Assembly (NCBI RefSeq): GCF_008086045.1
Contig: NZ_VSEY01000046.1
Span: 44,466 to 108,465, forward strand
Length of the DNA: 64,000 nucleotides
Source: Nonomuraea sp. PA05
GTDB taxonomy: Bacteria > Actinomycetota > Actinomycetes > Streptosporangiales > Streptosporangiaceae
Direction: 5' to 3'
Part shown: one piece after another, positions 21,046 through 28,977 of the stretch
How positions within the stretch are numbered: position 1 is the stretch's first letter
Layout of the letters: each line of letters starts with the position of its first letter
Program-made: the position numbers and the translations under genes
Notes under the pieces: generated by a model
Database searches by the model: none
The model's input: the letters and a program-made list of their open reading frames with translations, nothing else
What the model was told of the DNA's origin: nothing

Positions 21046-22755
21046 TCATCTTCTCCTGTATGGGCGATCGTTACCCGCCAATTTGCTCAACCGGGCCAGC
21101 CCGCGCATGGCGCGGGGCGAAATCCGGGACAACGCGTAGCCGATTTTCCCCTCGGCGTTCACGGGGACGACGGCCTGGTTTCTGTGCACGGCCCGCAAAA
21201 TGTGCGCGGCCACGCGTTCCGGCGGGTATCCGCGCCGCGCCAGCCCGCTCACGGCGTCCGCGCGCAGGCTCTCCTTCGTGTACGTGGCGTGGCTCGCGAT
21301 GCCCGTGGAAACGAATCCGGGGCAGATGGCGCTGACCCCGATGCCGTGGCCCGCCAGTTCGGCCCTGAGACAGTCGCTGAGCATCTTCACGGCGGCCTTG
21401 GAGGTCGAGTACGCGGGCAGCACCTGGGAGGGCGCGAAGGCGGCCAGGGAGGCGACGTTGACGATGTGCCCGCCTGCGCCGCGCTCGGCCATGGCGGCGC
21501 CGAAGAGGCGGCAGCCGTGGATGACGCCCCACAGATTGACGTCGATGGTCCTGCGCCAGTCGTCGACTGTGTGGTCGAGGAAGGCCCCCGCGACGGCGAT
21601 CCCCGCATTGTTGACCACAATGTCCGGCACGCCATATTCAGAGATGATATTTCGCGAAAAGTCTTCCATCTCTTGCGCATTCGCTACATCGACCCGCACC
21701 CCGTACGCCGCAATACGAAGGTCTTTCGCAATTTCGTCGGCCACGCGCCCGGCCGCGTCACCGTCGATATCCGCACACACCACTTCAGCCCCGTGCGCCG
21801 CGAACGCCCGCGCCGTCGCCCGCCCGATCCCTGACCCCGCGCCGGTGACCACCACCAGCCGCCCGCCGAACGCCCCCTCGCCCCGTGCCCGCCGCAACTC
21901 CGTGCTCGCCGGCCCGCCCTCGGCGTGCTCCACGAACTCGGCGATCATCCCGGCCACGGCCTCGGGCCTGCTGCGGTGCATCCAGTGCCCGGCCGCGATC
22001 CTGCGGTGCCACAGCCTGGGCGCCCACCGGCCCACCGCGGCCAGCAGCGCGGGGGTGACGAACGCGTCCCCGGTGGCCTCGACGATCTGCACGGGCACGC
22101 CGGGCAGGCGCGGATCGTCCCCGGAGCCCGGCATGTTGCACCGGTAGAGCGCGAGCCCGTTGATCCCGTCCCTGACCAGCGTCCCGGCCGGATGTCCCGG
22201 GCGCGGGGCGATGCCGTCGCCGCGCAGGGCGCGCGTCACCAGCCCCGGCAGGACGGACCGCCAGACCAGCTCGGGCAGCACGGGGAGCCGGAACGCGCCG
22301 ATGTACCAGGACTTGAGCCGCTGCGCCGCGACGTCGCGGCGCGGGCCGTGCCGGGTGAAGTCGGCCGCCTGCCGCAGCCCGGGCCCGCCGAGACTGGTGA
22401 ACGAGGCCAGCCGATCGGCGAGGCCAGGCCGGCTGAGCGCCTCCCAGCCCTGCAGCGAGCCCCAGTCGTGCCCGACGAGGTGCACCCGGGGCCGCCCCAC
22501 GGCGTCGAGCACGGCGTCCAGGTCCGCCATCAGCCGGTCGAACCCGTAGTCGCGCCGGTCCGCGGGCTCGGTGGACGCCCCGGCCCCGCGCACGTCGTAG
22601 CGCACCACGTGGAAGCGGTCGCGCAGCAGCGCGGCCACCTCGTCCCAGACGCGGTGCGTGTCGGGGTACCCGTGCAGGAGCAACACCGCCGGCCTGCCGG
22701 GATCGCCCTCCTCGAACACCGCCAGCCGCACGTCACCGGACTCGACCATCCGCAT
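21046..22755 (-). CDS. ephD: EphD-like alpha/beta-hydrolase and short-chain dehydrogenase fusion
   Basis: 569 aa, two enzymes in one chain. Residues about 1-290 form an epoxide-hydrolase-like alpha/beta hydrolase (LLLHGYPDTHRVWDE oxyanion region, VGHDWGSLQGW with the nucleophile Asp, late His in AAGHWMH). Residues about 300-569 form a short-chain dehydrogenase (TGAGSGIGRATARAFAAHG, NNAGIAVAG, YSTSKAAVK). The architecture matches mycobacterial EphD (Rv2214c). AGGAGG precedes the ATG. It probably hydrates an epoxide and oxidises the product, or handles a lipid. Co-transcribed with the TetR gene. Confidence 0.92.
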   Translation of the reverse strand: MRMVESGDVRLAVFEEGDPGRPAVLLLHGYPDTHRVWDEVAALLRDRFHVVRYDVRGAGASTEPADRRDYGFDRLMADLDAVLDAVGRPRVHLVGHDWGSLQGWEALSRPGLADRLASFTSLGGPGLRQAADFTRHGPRRDVAAQRLKSWYIGAFRLPVLPELVWRSVLPGLVTRALRGDGIAPRPGHPAGTLVRDGINGLALYRCNMPGSGDDPRLPGVPVQIVEATGDAFVTPALLAAVGRWAPRLWHRRIAAGHWMHRSRPEAVAGMIAEFVEHAEGGPASTELRRARGEGAFGGRLVVVTGAGSGIGRATARAFAAHGAEVVCADIDGDAAGRVADEIAKDLRIAAYGVRVDVANAQEMEDFSRNIISEYGVPDIVVNNAGIAVAGAFLDHTVDDWRRTIDVNLWGVIHGCRLFGAAMAERGAGGHIVNVASLAAFAPSQVLPAYSTSKAAVKMLSDCLRAELAGHGIGVSAICPGFVSTGIASHATYTKESLRADAVSGLARRGYPPERVAAHILRAVHRNQAVVPVNAEGKIGYALSRISPRAMRGLARLSKLAGNDRPYRRR

Positions 22756-22768
22756 CGCGACCTCCTAT

Positions 22769-22783
22769 TGGACAAGATGTCCA
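22769..22783. promoter_or_regulatory. Probable TetR operator at the ephD start
   Basis: TGGAC-N5-GTCCA lies 14 bp upstream of the ephD-like ATG, directly before the AGGAGG ribosome site. Its position between promoter and start codon suits repression by the TetR protein encoded in the same operon. Confidence 0.6.
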
Positions 22784-22797
22784 GTAGAATAGATCGA

Positions 22798-23874
22798 TCA
22801 GGGTCGAGCGGCCAGCCCCGTGCAACCGCGCAGCGCCTTCCAGGAGGCCACCGCGCCGGTCCTGGCCGACCCCGTCATCGGTATGGGGATACCCCCCTGG
22901 ATCGTGGCCGGAGTCCACGAGTCCTTCAAGATCTTGCGACCGTTGATGGTCAGGGTCAGCACGCCCGTCCTGCCGGTGGTGGCCGGGTTGGAGTTGTAGA
23001 AGACGAAGTTGCCCATGCCGTAGTTGACGTAGGCGTCGTCGAGGTAGCCGGAGCCGAGCAGGATGTGCGCGTGCCCGCCCACCACCACGTCCGCCCCCGC
23101 CTTGACCAGCTTGGGCGCCAGCGAGAGCTGCGCCTCGTTGGGGCACTTCTGCATCTCGGTGCCCCAGTGCAGGTGGACGATCACGGTGTCGGAGTTCTTG
23201 CGGGCCTGGCGGACCGCGCGCAGCAGGGCCGTCTCGTTCTTCGCCGAGGCGAGGCCGCCCTTGTCGGCCGTGGCCGTCCACGACTGGATGAACTCCGCGT
23301 CCAGCACCTGTGTGGCCCCGATGATCGCCACCCGGTTGCCGTTCACGGTCCTGCGGTACGGCCGGTACGCCTCGGTCGAGTTCTTCCCGATCCCCACCAC
23401 GGGGAACTTGGCGCGCTTGACCGCCGCCAGCGAGTCGGCCAGCCCGGTCTCCATGTAGTCCATGCCGTGGTTGTTGGCCATGGAGGCGACGTCCACCCCG
23501 GCGGCCTTCAACGCCGTCAGCGCGCTCGACGGCGCCCTGAACGTGAACTGCTTGCCGGGCGCCGGGGTCCCTCCCGTGGTGATGGCCGTCTCCAGGTTCA
23601 CCATCGCCAGGTCGGCCTTGCGCAGCACGCTCGCGATCGGCCCGAGCGCCGTGCGCGGGTTGTTCAGCCGGGGCCGCAGCATGCCCTCGAAGTGCACGTC
23701 GCCGCCGAAGGCGATGGTGAACGGCTCGCGCCGCGGGGTCGGCTTCGCCGTCTGCTCCGGCTCGTCCGGCGTGGCGGCGACCTCCTTGCTCTGGAGCTGC
23801 CGCTCGGGCGCCGCCGAGCACGCGGCCAATAACCCTGCGACGGCGAACACCGAAAGGGCACGGGGGATTCTCAT
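22798..23874 (-). CDS. CapA-family metallophosphatase-like lipoprotein
   Basis: 358 aa from ATG 23874. A lipoprotein signal (VFAVAGLLAAC) precedes a PGA_cap/CapA domain (about 50-340) related to calcineurin-like phosphoesterases. Visible motifs are IAFGGDVHFEG, MVNLETAIT, ANNHGMDYME and VVGGHAHILLG with the flanking Asp, His and Asn metal ligands. CapA proteins take part in poly-gamma-glutamate synthesis in bacilli, but in actinomycetes most occur alone, and no capB or capC is nearby. Probably an extracytoplasmic phosphoesterase of unknown substrate. Confidence 0.9.
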   Translation of the reverse strand: MRIPRALSVFAVAGLLAACSAAPERQLQSKEVAATPDEPEQTAKPTPRREPFTIAFGGDVHFEGMLRPRLNNPRTALGPIASVLRKADLAMVNLETAITTGGTPAPGKQFTFRAPSSALTALKAAGVDVASMANNHGMDYMETGLADSLAAVKRAKFPVVGIGKNSTEAYRPYRRTVNGNRVAIIGATQVLDAEFIQSWTATADKGGLASAKNETALLRAVRQARKNSDTVIVHLHWGTEMQKCPNEAQLSLAPKLVKAGADVVVGGHAHILLGSGYLDDAYVNYGMGNFVFYNSNPATTGRTGVLTLTINGRKILKDSWTPATIQGGIPIPMTGSARTGAVASWKALRGCTGLAARP

Positions 23875-23934
23875 CTGCCGCCACTTCCGCTCGAAACCTG
23901 ACTTACAGGGATCGAGCATGCCATGCAGGGCGGA

Positions 23935-24771
23935 CTACCGCGCAGACTCCTCCATGCTCATCAACCTGGACATAATCAGTCGAGTCTTGTCATCCATCGG
24001 CGTGTAGACGATCAGCCGGATCTCCGGCATCGCCGTCAGACTGGTCGTGCTGAAGCGCATGGCGCCGAGTTCGCGGTGCTTGTACCGCTTCACCCGCGGC
24101 CCCGGATCGGCCACGTCCTGCCGGGCCCACAACCGGGCGAACTCGGCGCTCTCGGCGCTGAGCCGGCGGACGAAGTCCTGCCAGCACGGCGAGTCCGCGT
24201 GCCTGCTGTAGGCACCCCTGAAGACAGCCACCGCCCGCCCCAGCTCGTGATCGCGGTCGAGCATCCGTGTGACGGGCGCCGGGTACACGCACGCCTGCCA
24301 GAGCGAGTTGCGCTCCCCCTCCGGCGCCCCGACCAGCTCGGGGAAAACGGCGGCGTACGCGTCGTTCCAGGCCAGGACGTCGCACCGGCTGTTGGACACA
24401 CAGGCCGGCATGTCGCCAAGCCGGTCGAGTATGCCCTGCATCTCGGGCGTCACCTGGCCGGAGTCCACGGGGACCGGGTCGGCCGCCTGCCCGGCCAGCC
24501 GGTAGAGGTGGTGACGCTCGGCGGTGTCGAGCTTGAGCGTGCGGGAGATCGCGTCGAGCACCTGCGGGCTGGCGTTGATCGGCCGCCCCTGCTCCAGCCA
24601 CGTGTACCAGGTGACGCCCACCCCGGCGAGCTGGGCGACCTCCTCGCGGCGCAGCCCCGGCGTGCGCCTGCGCGGGCCGGGAGCCAGGTCGACCATGTCC
24701 GGCGTGATCCGCTCCCGCCGCGAGCGCAGGAACGCCGACAGGTCGGTACGTCTTACCTCAGCCACCGTCAT
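23935..24771 (-). CDS. XRE-family regulator with MmyB-like ligand domain
   Basis: 278 aa from ATG 24771; GTG 24792 adds 7 residues. Residues about 3-80 form a Cro/CI-type helix-turn-helix (TPGLRREEVAQLAGVGVTWYTWLEQGR is characteristic). Residues about 100-265 form the MmyB-like domain, a PAS-related fatty-acid-binding fold. Such regulators usually sit divergent from the gene they control. Here that is an MFS exporter, and a perfect 8-bp inverted repeat lies between the two starts. Confidence 0.92.
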   Translation of the reverse strand: MTVAEVRRTDLSAFLRSRRERITPDMVDLAPGPRRRTPGLRREEVAQLAGVGVTWYTWLEQGRPINASPQVLDAISRTLKLDTAERHHLYRLAGQAADPVPVDSGQVTPEMQGILDRLGDMPACVSNSRCDVLAWNDAYAAVFPELVGAPEGERNSLWQACVYPAPVTRMLDRDHELGRAVAVFRGAYSRHADSPCWQDFVRRLSAESAEFARLWARQDVADPGPRVKRYKHRELGAMRFSTTSLTAMPEIRLIVYTPMDDKTRLIMSRLMSMEESAR

Positions 24772-24818
24772 TTCTCCACTATGGGGGCACACTGCACGGC
24801 TTAGCCAGTTAGCGTCAG

Positions 24819-24849
24819 TACCAGTATAAAGGGGCTCTCGTTACTGGTA
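24819..24849. promoter_or_regulatory. Inverted repeat operator between the XRE and MFS genes
   Basis: TACCAGTA-N15-TACTGGTA, perfect 8-bp arms. The left arm overlaps -10-like hexamers on both strands (TATAAA at 24825-24830 on plus, TATACT at 24828-24823 on minus). Binding would therefore block both promoters. Confidence 0.65.
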
Positions 24850-24874
24850 TCACGATGACGGCAGACTATACGAC

Positions 24875-26296
24875 ATGTCGCAAACTGCCGCTTTCTCCCC
24901 TCCTGTGAACACCCAACCGCAGGAAGCCGTTCCCAAGACCAGCGGCCTGCTCCTGGCGATCATCCTCGTGGGGCAGTTCCTGGCCATCCTGAACGTCAAC
25001 ATCGTCAACGTGGCCACCCCCACCATCGAGGCCGACCTGCACTCGTCGGGGGCCGGGCTGCAGATGATCGTCGCCGGTTACACCATCGTCTACGCCGTCC
25101 TGCTCATCACCGGGGCCAGGGTCGGCGACCTGTTCGGCTATCGCAAGGCTTTCCTCGGCGGCCTGGCGGTCTTCACGATCACCACGCTCGCCGCCGGCTT
25201 GGCACCCTCGACGACCTGGCTGGTCGCCTCCCGGCTGCTGCAGGGCGCCGGGGCCGCGATGATGATGCCGCAGGTGCTGACGTTGATCCAGCGCAACTAC
25301 CACGGGGCGGCCAGAGGCCGGGCGATCGGCCTGTGGTCGCTGGTGATCAGCGGTGGCATCGTGGTGGGCCAGGCGCTGGGCGGGATCCTGCTGGGTCTCG
25401 GCCTGGGCTGGCGAGTGGTGTTCCTGACGCTGGTGCCCATCGCCGTGCTGCTGCTGATCGCCGGGCTCCGGGTGCTGCCCGCCGACCAGGGCGGTGGCCG
25501 TACCGGGCTCGACCCGCTCGGTCTGGTGAGCCTGTCGGCGGCCGTGCTGCTGTTCGTGGTGCCGCTGGTGCTCGGCCGCGACCTCGGCTGGCCCGCGTGG
25601 GGCTGGGTCTCGATGGGGCTGAGCGTGGTGACGTTCGTCGCGTTCGTCCGCGTCGAGCGCTGGGTCACCGCGCGCGGCGGGCGCCCGCTGGTGGACGCGC
25701 GGGTGCTGCGCGCGCCCGGCATGCGGCCAGGGCTGGCGATCCTGCTGTTCGGCCCGGCCACGTGGGGCGCGTTCCTGTTCACCTCCGCCCTGCACCTGCA
25801 AGGCGACCTGCACCTGTCGCCCCTGGCCTCCGGGATGATGATGGTGCCCTGCGCCCTGGCCTTCGGCTTGGTCGGGCTCGCCTGGCCGCGCCTGCCCGCG
25901 CGGCTGCAGCGACCGCTGGTGCCGTTCGGCTACGTGGTGGCCGCCCCCGCCTACCTCGGCCTCGGCCTCGCCTCCGGCGGCGGCGCCGGCTACGCGGTCA
26001 TGAGCGCCCTCATCGGCGCCGGGCTCGGCGTGCAGGTCGCGGTCACGAACATGGCCACCGAACAGGTGGACGGCGCGTACGCGGCCGACGCCAGCGGCGC
26101 GCTGCTCACCGTGATGCAGCTCGGCCAGGTCATCGGCGTCTCCACCGTGGGCACCCTGTTCATCACCCTCGACCAGGGCGCCGCGTCCTCGGCCTCCGCG
26201 TCGCTGGCCACGTCCGTCGCCATGGCGGCCCTGGCCGTACTCGCCGGGCTGAGCTCGCTGTTCCTGGTACGCCGCCGCGTACCGGCCGCCGCCTGA
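24875..26296 (+). CDS. MFS transporter of the drug:H+ antiporter-2 type
   Basis: 473 aa inner-membrane proton-driven exporter, predicted 14 helices. Typical DHA2 features are LNVNIVNVATPTIEADLH in helix 1, the loop GARVGDLFGYRKAFLGG after helix 2, and the motif C region VVGQALGGILLGLGLGWRVVF. It probably exports a drug or lipophilic metabolite. Divergent from the MmyB-type regulator, which likely controls it. No clear Shine-Dalgarno precedes the ATG. A catalase-like remnant begins almost at the stop codon. Confidence 0.93.
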   Translation: MSQTAAFSPPVNTQPQEAVPKTSGLLLAIILVGQFLAILNVNIVNVATPTIEADLHSSGAGLQMIVAGYTIVYAVLLITGARVGDLFGYRKAFLGGLAVFTITTLAAGLAPSTTWLVASRLLQGAGAAMMMPQVLTLIQRNYHGAARGRAIGLWSLVISGGIVVGQALGGILLGLGLGWRVVFLTLVPIAVLLLIAGLRVLPADQGGGRTGLDPLGLVSLSAAVLLFVVPLVLGRDLGWPAWGWVSMGLSVVTFVAFVRVERWVTARGGRPLVDARVLRAPGMRPGLAILLFGPATWGAFLFTSALHLQGDLHLSPLASGMMMVPCALAFGLVGLAWPRLPARLQRPLVPFGYVVAAPAYLGLGLASGGGAGYAVMSALIGAGLGVQVAVTNMATEQVDGAYAADASGALLTVMQLGQVIGVSTVGTLFITLDQGAASSASASLATSVAMAALAVLAGLSSLFLVRRRVPAAA

Positions 26297-26532
26297 ACTG
26301 GAGCGACCACCACTCTCTCTCCGTCGGCCCGAACGGCCCGCTGCTGCTCCAGGACCACTACTCGAACCAGAAGATGGCCCACTTGCGCCGAAAGCGCGTC
26401 CCCGAGCGGGTGGTGCACTCCAAGGGCGGCGGCGGCGCGCACGGCTTCCTGCACATCACCGAGGACGTCAGCCAGTTCACCAAGGCCAAGCTGTTCCTGC
26501 GCTTCTCCACCGTCGCCCAGGGCCTGGGTTGA
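26293..26532 (+). pseudogene. Catalase N-terminal remnant
   Basis: A frame opening at 26293, partly overlapping the MFS stop, reads like the N-terminus of a clade-3-type catalase. Matching blocks include SLSVGPNGPLLLQD, RKRVPERVVHSKGGG, AHGFLHITEDVSQFTKAKLF and RFSTVAQGLG, then a stop. There is no start codon of its own. The stretch between the TKAKLF and RFSTVA blocks lacks about ten residues found in intact catalases, and everything after residue 78, including most of the haem domain, is gone. It is a decayed fragment, possibly left when the MFS region replaced an older gene. Confidence 0.8.
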
Positions 26533-26545
26533 CCCTCATCACCGC

Positions 26546-26578
26546 ACGGCCCGCGCCCCTACGGGGAGCGCGGGCCGT
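26546..26578 (+). terminator. Hairpin terminator
   Basis: ACGGCCCGCGC / GCGCGGGCCGT, an 11-bp perfect stem with an 11-base loop, just past the catalase remnant. It can serve both the plus-strand MFS transcript and the minus-strand small gene that ends at 26598. Confidence 0.8.
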
Positions 26579-26597
26579 AGCGCTGTTCGAAAGTCGA

Positions 26598-26813
26598 TCA
26601 GGGAATTGGGGGCGTGGTGCTCTTGTCCTTCACGAACAGGCCTGTCAGGGCCATGATCGTGACGACGAGAGTGGCGATTCCGAGAAAGGTGACGCCACCT
26701 GCGCTCAACGCGTTCGGCAGATCGCCCGCCGTGGCGAAGACCACGATTCCCGCGATCAGGGCCGCGTTGAGAGCGAGGCTGAGAGCCAGGATGATGTAGC
26801 CGCCGTTCTTCAT
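26598..26813 (-). CDS. Small two-helix membrane protein
   Basis: 71 aa from ATG 26813, with AGAGGGAA upstream. Two transmembrane helices (about 6-27 and 40-62) separated by a short Gly/Asn/Ser loop, then a short basic, Pro-rich tail. No recognisable family. Upstream is an inverted repeat at 26851-26875. It lies at the left border of the element-like region that holds the DUF397/DUF5753 pair. Confidence 0.7.
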   Translation of the reverse strand: MKNGGYIILALSLALNAALIAGIVVFATAGDLPNALSAGGVTFLGIATLVVTIMALTGLFVKDKSTTPPIP

Positions 26814-26850
26814 AGCCGTTCCCTCTGGTGAACGAGTAACGCTCAACCGC

Positions 26851-26875
26851 CTTGGACGTTGGCCAGCCGTCCAAG
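26851..26875. promoter_or_regulatory. Inverted repeat upstream of the small membrane protein
   Basis: CTTGGACG-N9-CGTCCAAG with perfect 8-bp arms, 38 bp upstream of the ATG at 26813. Its placement suits an operator or a 5' leader hairpin of the small gene. Confidence 0.5.
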
Positions 26876-26942
26876 ATGCGATGTATGGATGTTCGCGCGT
26901 CCATCCACATCCGGAAACCTTGTCTGCCTCGGGATCGTACAC

Positions 26943-26953
26943 TGCAACTTGTA
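26943..26953. promoter_or_regulatory. TGCAA-C-TTGTA motif (copy 1 of 3)
   Basis: Preceded by TACAC, as is the copy at 28416. One mismatch from the perfect palindrome TGCAAGTTGCA (with the centre base inverted). Candidate binding site of the DUF5753-type regulator. Confidence 0.4.
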
Positions 26954-27149
26954 TCTTGTGGTGCGTGCCTGAGTTTCCAGAAACGCATTGCGCAGACTAT
27001 TGCAGCAGCGTCCACTGAAAGGCCTTTTCGCACCTGGCCAAGAACAGGATCGACGCAAGCCGAGAAAAATGCCGGAACTTGATCGGGCAACCGGGAAGCC
27101 CGTCTTCTACGGAAAGAGCGGCAGGTCGCAGAGGCGCGCCGCCGCTTGA

Positions 27150-27188
27150 ACGGCCCTGGTGGTTGTGCCGACAACGCGCCAGGGCCGT
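27150..27188 (-). terminator. Hairpin terminator of the DUF5753/DUF397 operon
   Basis: ACGGCCCTGG / CCAGGGCCGT, a 10-bp stem whose loop contains a second short GTTGT/ACAAC stem. It lies just past the DUF397 stop at 27195. Confidence 0.75.
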
Positions 27189-27194
27189 CTCAAC

Positions 27195-27419
27195 TCATGC
27201 ACTGGCGACGAGCGCGTCCAGGTCGAATTCGCCGCTGAGGACGCCCTTTGTGAACGCCGCCCACTCCGCCGGCGTGAAGACCAGGACCGGGCCGTCCTGC
27301 TGCTTACTGTCGCGCAGCGCGACGTTGCCATCCGCCAGAGGCGCCACTTCGACGCATGCCGTCGCGCCGTTGCAGTAGCTGGCCTTACGCCAAGCCACCT
27401 TCGTGATGTCGTTGTGCAT
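27195..27419 (-). CDS. DUF397 protein
   Basis: 74 aa. Typical DUF397 layout: WRKASYCNGATACVEVAPL near residue 10, VALRDSKQQDGPVLVFT in the middle and AEWAAFTKGVLSGEFD at the end. DUF397 proteins are small cytosolic partners encoded beside DUF5753/XRE regulators throughout actinomycetes. In Streptomyces such Scr1-like pairs affect development and antibiotic production and have been described as toxin-antitoxin-like. It lies 45 bp after the regulator gene in the same direction. Confidence 0.93.
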   Translation of the reverse strand: MHNDITKVAWRKASYCNGATACVEVAPLADGNVALRDSKQQDGPVLVFTPAEWAAFTKGVLSGEFDLDALVASA

Positions 27420-27464
27420 TTTCTTCCCTAGGCTCCGTTGCCTGTGTATTGAGTGGCGGCGTCG

Positions 27465-28328
27465 TCAACGCCGCCAAAGCATGGCCTTGCGCTGGATGAG
27501 CACACGAGACTCATCCTCATCCAGAGCTTCCGACCTCATATGGTCGAAGGCTGTTTCGTAACCAGCCACCCGCTCGAGGTCTTCCACGAAGTGGGCCGAA
27601 TAGAGCTGCTCCAGGTACACCACATCGTCGAATTCCGCGAACTTGAGATGAATGAACGCACCGGTGTTGACCGGGTGAAGCGAGTCCAATGGTAGGACCT
27701 GAACGCCGACGTGTGACAGTAGGGACACCTCCAACAGATGTTCCATCTGCTCACGCATGACCGAAGGCTCCCCGAAACGGCGCATAAGCGCTGCTTCGTC
27801 CAGAATGACGCTCATCCGGCAGGGATCGGGTCTGTGCAGAACCCGTTGCTGCCGGTCGAGCCGGGCCTCGACCCTGCTGCGGACACCGCTGTGCGTGATG
27901 CGTGCGATGCCGCGCGTGGCGAGGATGACCTCCCGGGCGTAGTCCTCGGTCTGCAGGAGACCCGGCACAGCCTGGGGTTCCCAGTTGCGCTGGTGGATGG
28001 CCTCCGCCTCCAGGCCGAGGAATCTTGTGTACTCCTCGGGGAGGGTGTCCTCGTAATCCTCCCACCACCCGCGCTGCTCCGCGTCACGCAACAGGCCGAC
28101 GAGCTCGTCAAGTTTGGCGCCGTCGGCGCGGTACAACTTCGCCATGGACTTGATGTCCTCGGCGGACGGCATGGTCTTGGCGGCCTCGATGCGGCTCACC
28201 TTGCTCGCCGACCAGCCCAGCTCCCTGGCGGCTTTGGCCCCGGTGTACTTCCGTCGCTCGCGGAGTAGGCGTAGCTCCTGACCCAGCCGGAGCCGCCGAA
28301 CTGTTGGACTGCCCTGCTGCGATGGCAC
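27465..28328 (-). CDS. XRE-family regulator with DUF5753 domain (Scr1-like)
   Basis: 287 aa. Helix-turn-helix at about 10-70 (GAKAARELGWSASKVSRIEAAKTMPS). The DUF5753 domain follows (about 105-280), with the usual block WEPQAVPGLLQTEDYARE and the later DSLHPVNTGAF. It forms the standard actinomycete pair with the DUF397 protein downstream. Two perfect TGCAAGTTGCA palindromes lie 88 and 226 bp upstream and could be autoregulatory sites. It neighbours small genes that look like conjugative-element cargo. Confidence 0.93.
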   Translation of the reverse strand: MPSQQGSPTVRRLRLGQELRLLRERRKYTGAKAARELGWSASKVSRIEAAKTMPSAEDIKSMAKLYRADGAKLDELVGLLRDAEQRGWWEDYEDTLPEEYTRFLGLEAEAIHQRNWEPQAVPGLLQTEDYAREVILATRGIARITHSGVRSRVEARLDRQQRVLHRPDPCRMSVILDEAALMRRFGEPSVMREQMEHLLEVSLLSHVGVQVLPLDSLHPVNTGAFIHLKFAEFDDVVYLEQLYSAHFVEDLERVAGYETAFDHMRSEALDEDESRVLIQRKAMLWRR

Positions 28329-28415
28329 CGTCCACGCTCCTTCTCAGGAATGAAGGTGTAGCCGGATGGGACCGTTTGGAGCCCGGCTTTTTGGGCCGTT
28401 CGCCCAATCTTACAC

Positions 28416-28426
28416 TGCAAGTTGCA
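28416..28426. promoter_or_regulatory. TGCAAGTTGCA palindrome (copy 2 of 3)
   Basis: Perfect 5-1-5 palindrome, 88 bp upstream of the DUF5753 regulator start. It is preceded by TACAC, as is the copy at 26943. Confidence 0.5.
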
Positions 28427-28553
28427 TGTGTTGTGCCGCACAGCCTTGCCAGAAGGCTTTCACGGGTAGAGCGTAGGAGCAAGGACAAGCTCCGTGAACT
28501 GGCAGGAGACGGGCGAGATCTTCCGGCTCCCAGCGGCCCTATGACGCTTGTCG

Positions 28554-28564
28554 TGCAAGTTGCA
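28554..28564. promoter_or_regulatory. TGCAAGTTGCA palindrome (copy 3 of 3)
   Basis: Identical to the copy at 28416 and 138 bp away. It lies between the divergent regulator gene and the small plus-strand genes. Confidence 0.5.
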
Positions 28565-28676
28565 CCGCAAGAAGCGAAGAAAAGTAAATCTTCCCTTGCT
28601 GGAAGTCTTGCAGCATTGACGGCAGCGGGGGACGATCAGAACCAGGAGGGTTCTCAAGTCGCGAGGGAGGCCGGAC

Positions 28677-28820
28677 ATGACGATACGGCCCAGCGCAACG
28701 AGCCTTTCGCCCACCGTCGCGCGCCCGCACGAGGGCCGCATCTCCGGCAACGTCGCCGTCCCGGAAAAGAACATCCGAAACAGGGAGGCCACTTGCCGGA
28801 AGGATCTCGTCATCGCCTGA
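28677..28820 (+). CDS. Possible small protein (47 aa)
   Basis: ATG with GGGAGG 7 bases upstream and strongly G/C-biased third positions through the middle of the frame. The product is basic and starts MTIRPSATSLSPTVARP, with no recognisable domain. Small genes of this kind are common beside conjugation genes of actinomycete integrative elements. It could also be a chance frame, since no homology is available to me. Confidence 0.35.
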   Translation: MTIRPSATSLSPTVARPHEGRISGNVAVPEKNIRNREATCRKDLVIA

Positions 28821-28977
28821 ATCGCACAGCGCGAATCCGCTCATTCGAGCACGAAAAAAACCGGGCCGAGGCTGATCACCGAGCGCCGCATACGGGCTGC
28901 CACCCTGCGGCGAAACTCGGTCACCAGCCTTCGGACCGGCAAGAAGCCACCTCTAAATGCCGCGAAAGGGGTCTTCT

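Larger units (their letters stand above)
26814..27194. other. Intergenic region with an inverted repeat and a regulator-like motif
   Basis: No gene is supported here. It holds a CTTGGACG-N9-CGTCCAAG inverted repeat (26851-26875), one TGCAACTTGTA motif (26943-26953) related to two sites upstream of the DUF5753 regulator, and the DUF397 terminator. Base composition is lower in GC than in the flanking core genes. Confidence 0.6.
28329..28977. other. Intergenic region upstream of the DUF5753 regulator
   Basis: Lower GC than surrounding genes. It contains two TGCAAGTTGCA palindromes (28416-28426 and 28554-28564) and one possible 47-codon gene with a strong ribosome site (28677-28820, listed separately). 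Longer open frames on either strand lack plausible starts or resemblance to any family I know. The rest has no feature I can support. Confidence 0.6.

Noticed and set aside
22798..23874. Poly-gamma-glutamate capsule synthesis locus based on the CapA-like gene
   Set aside because: No capB or capC partner is present. CapA-like lipoproteins are common alone in actinomycetes.
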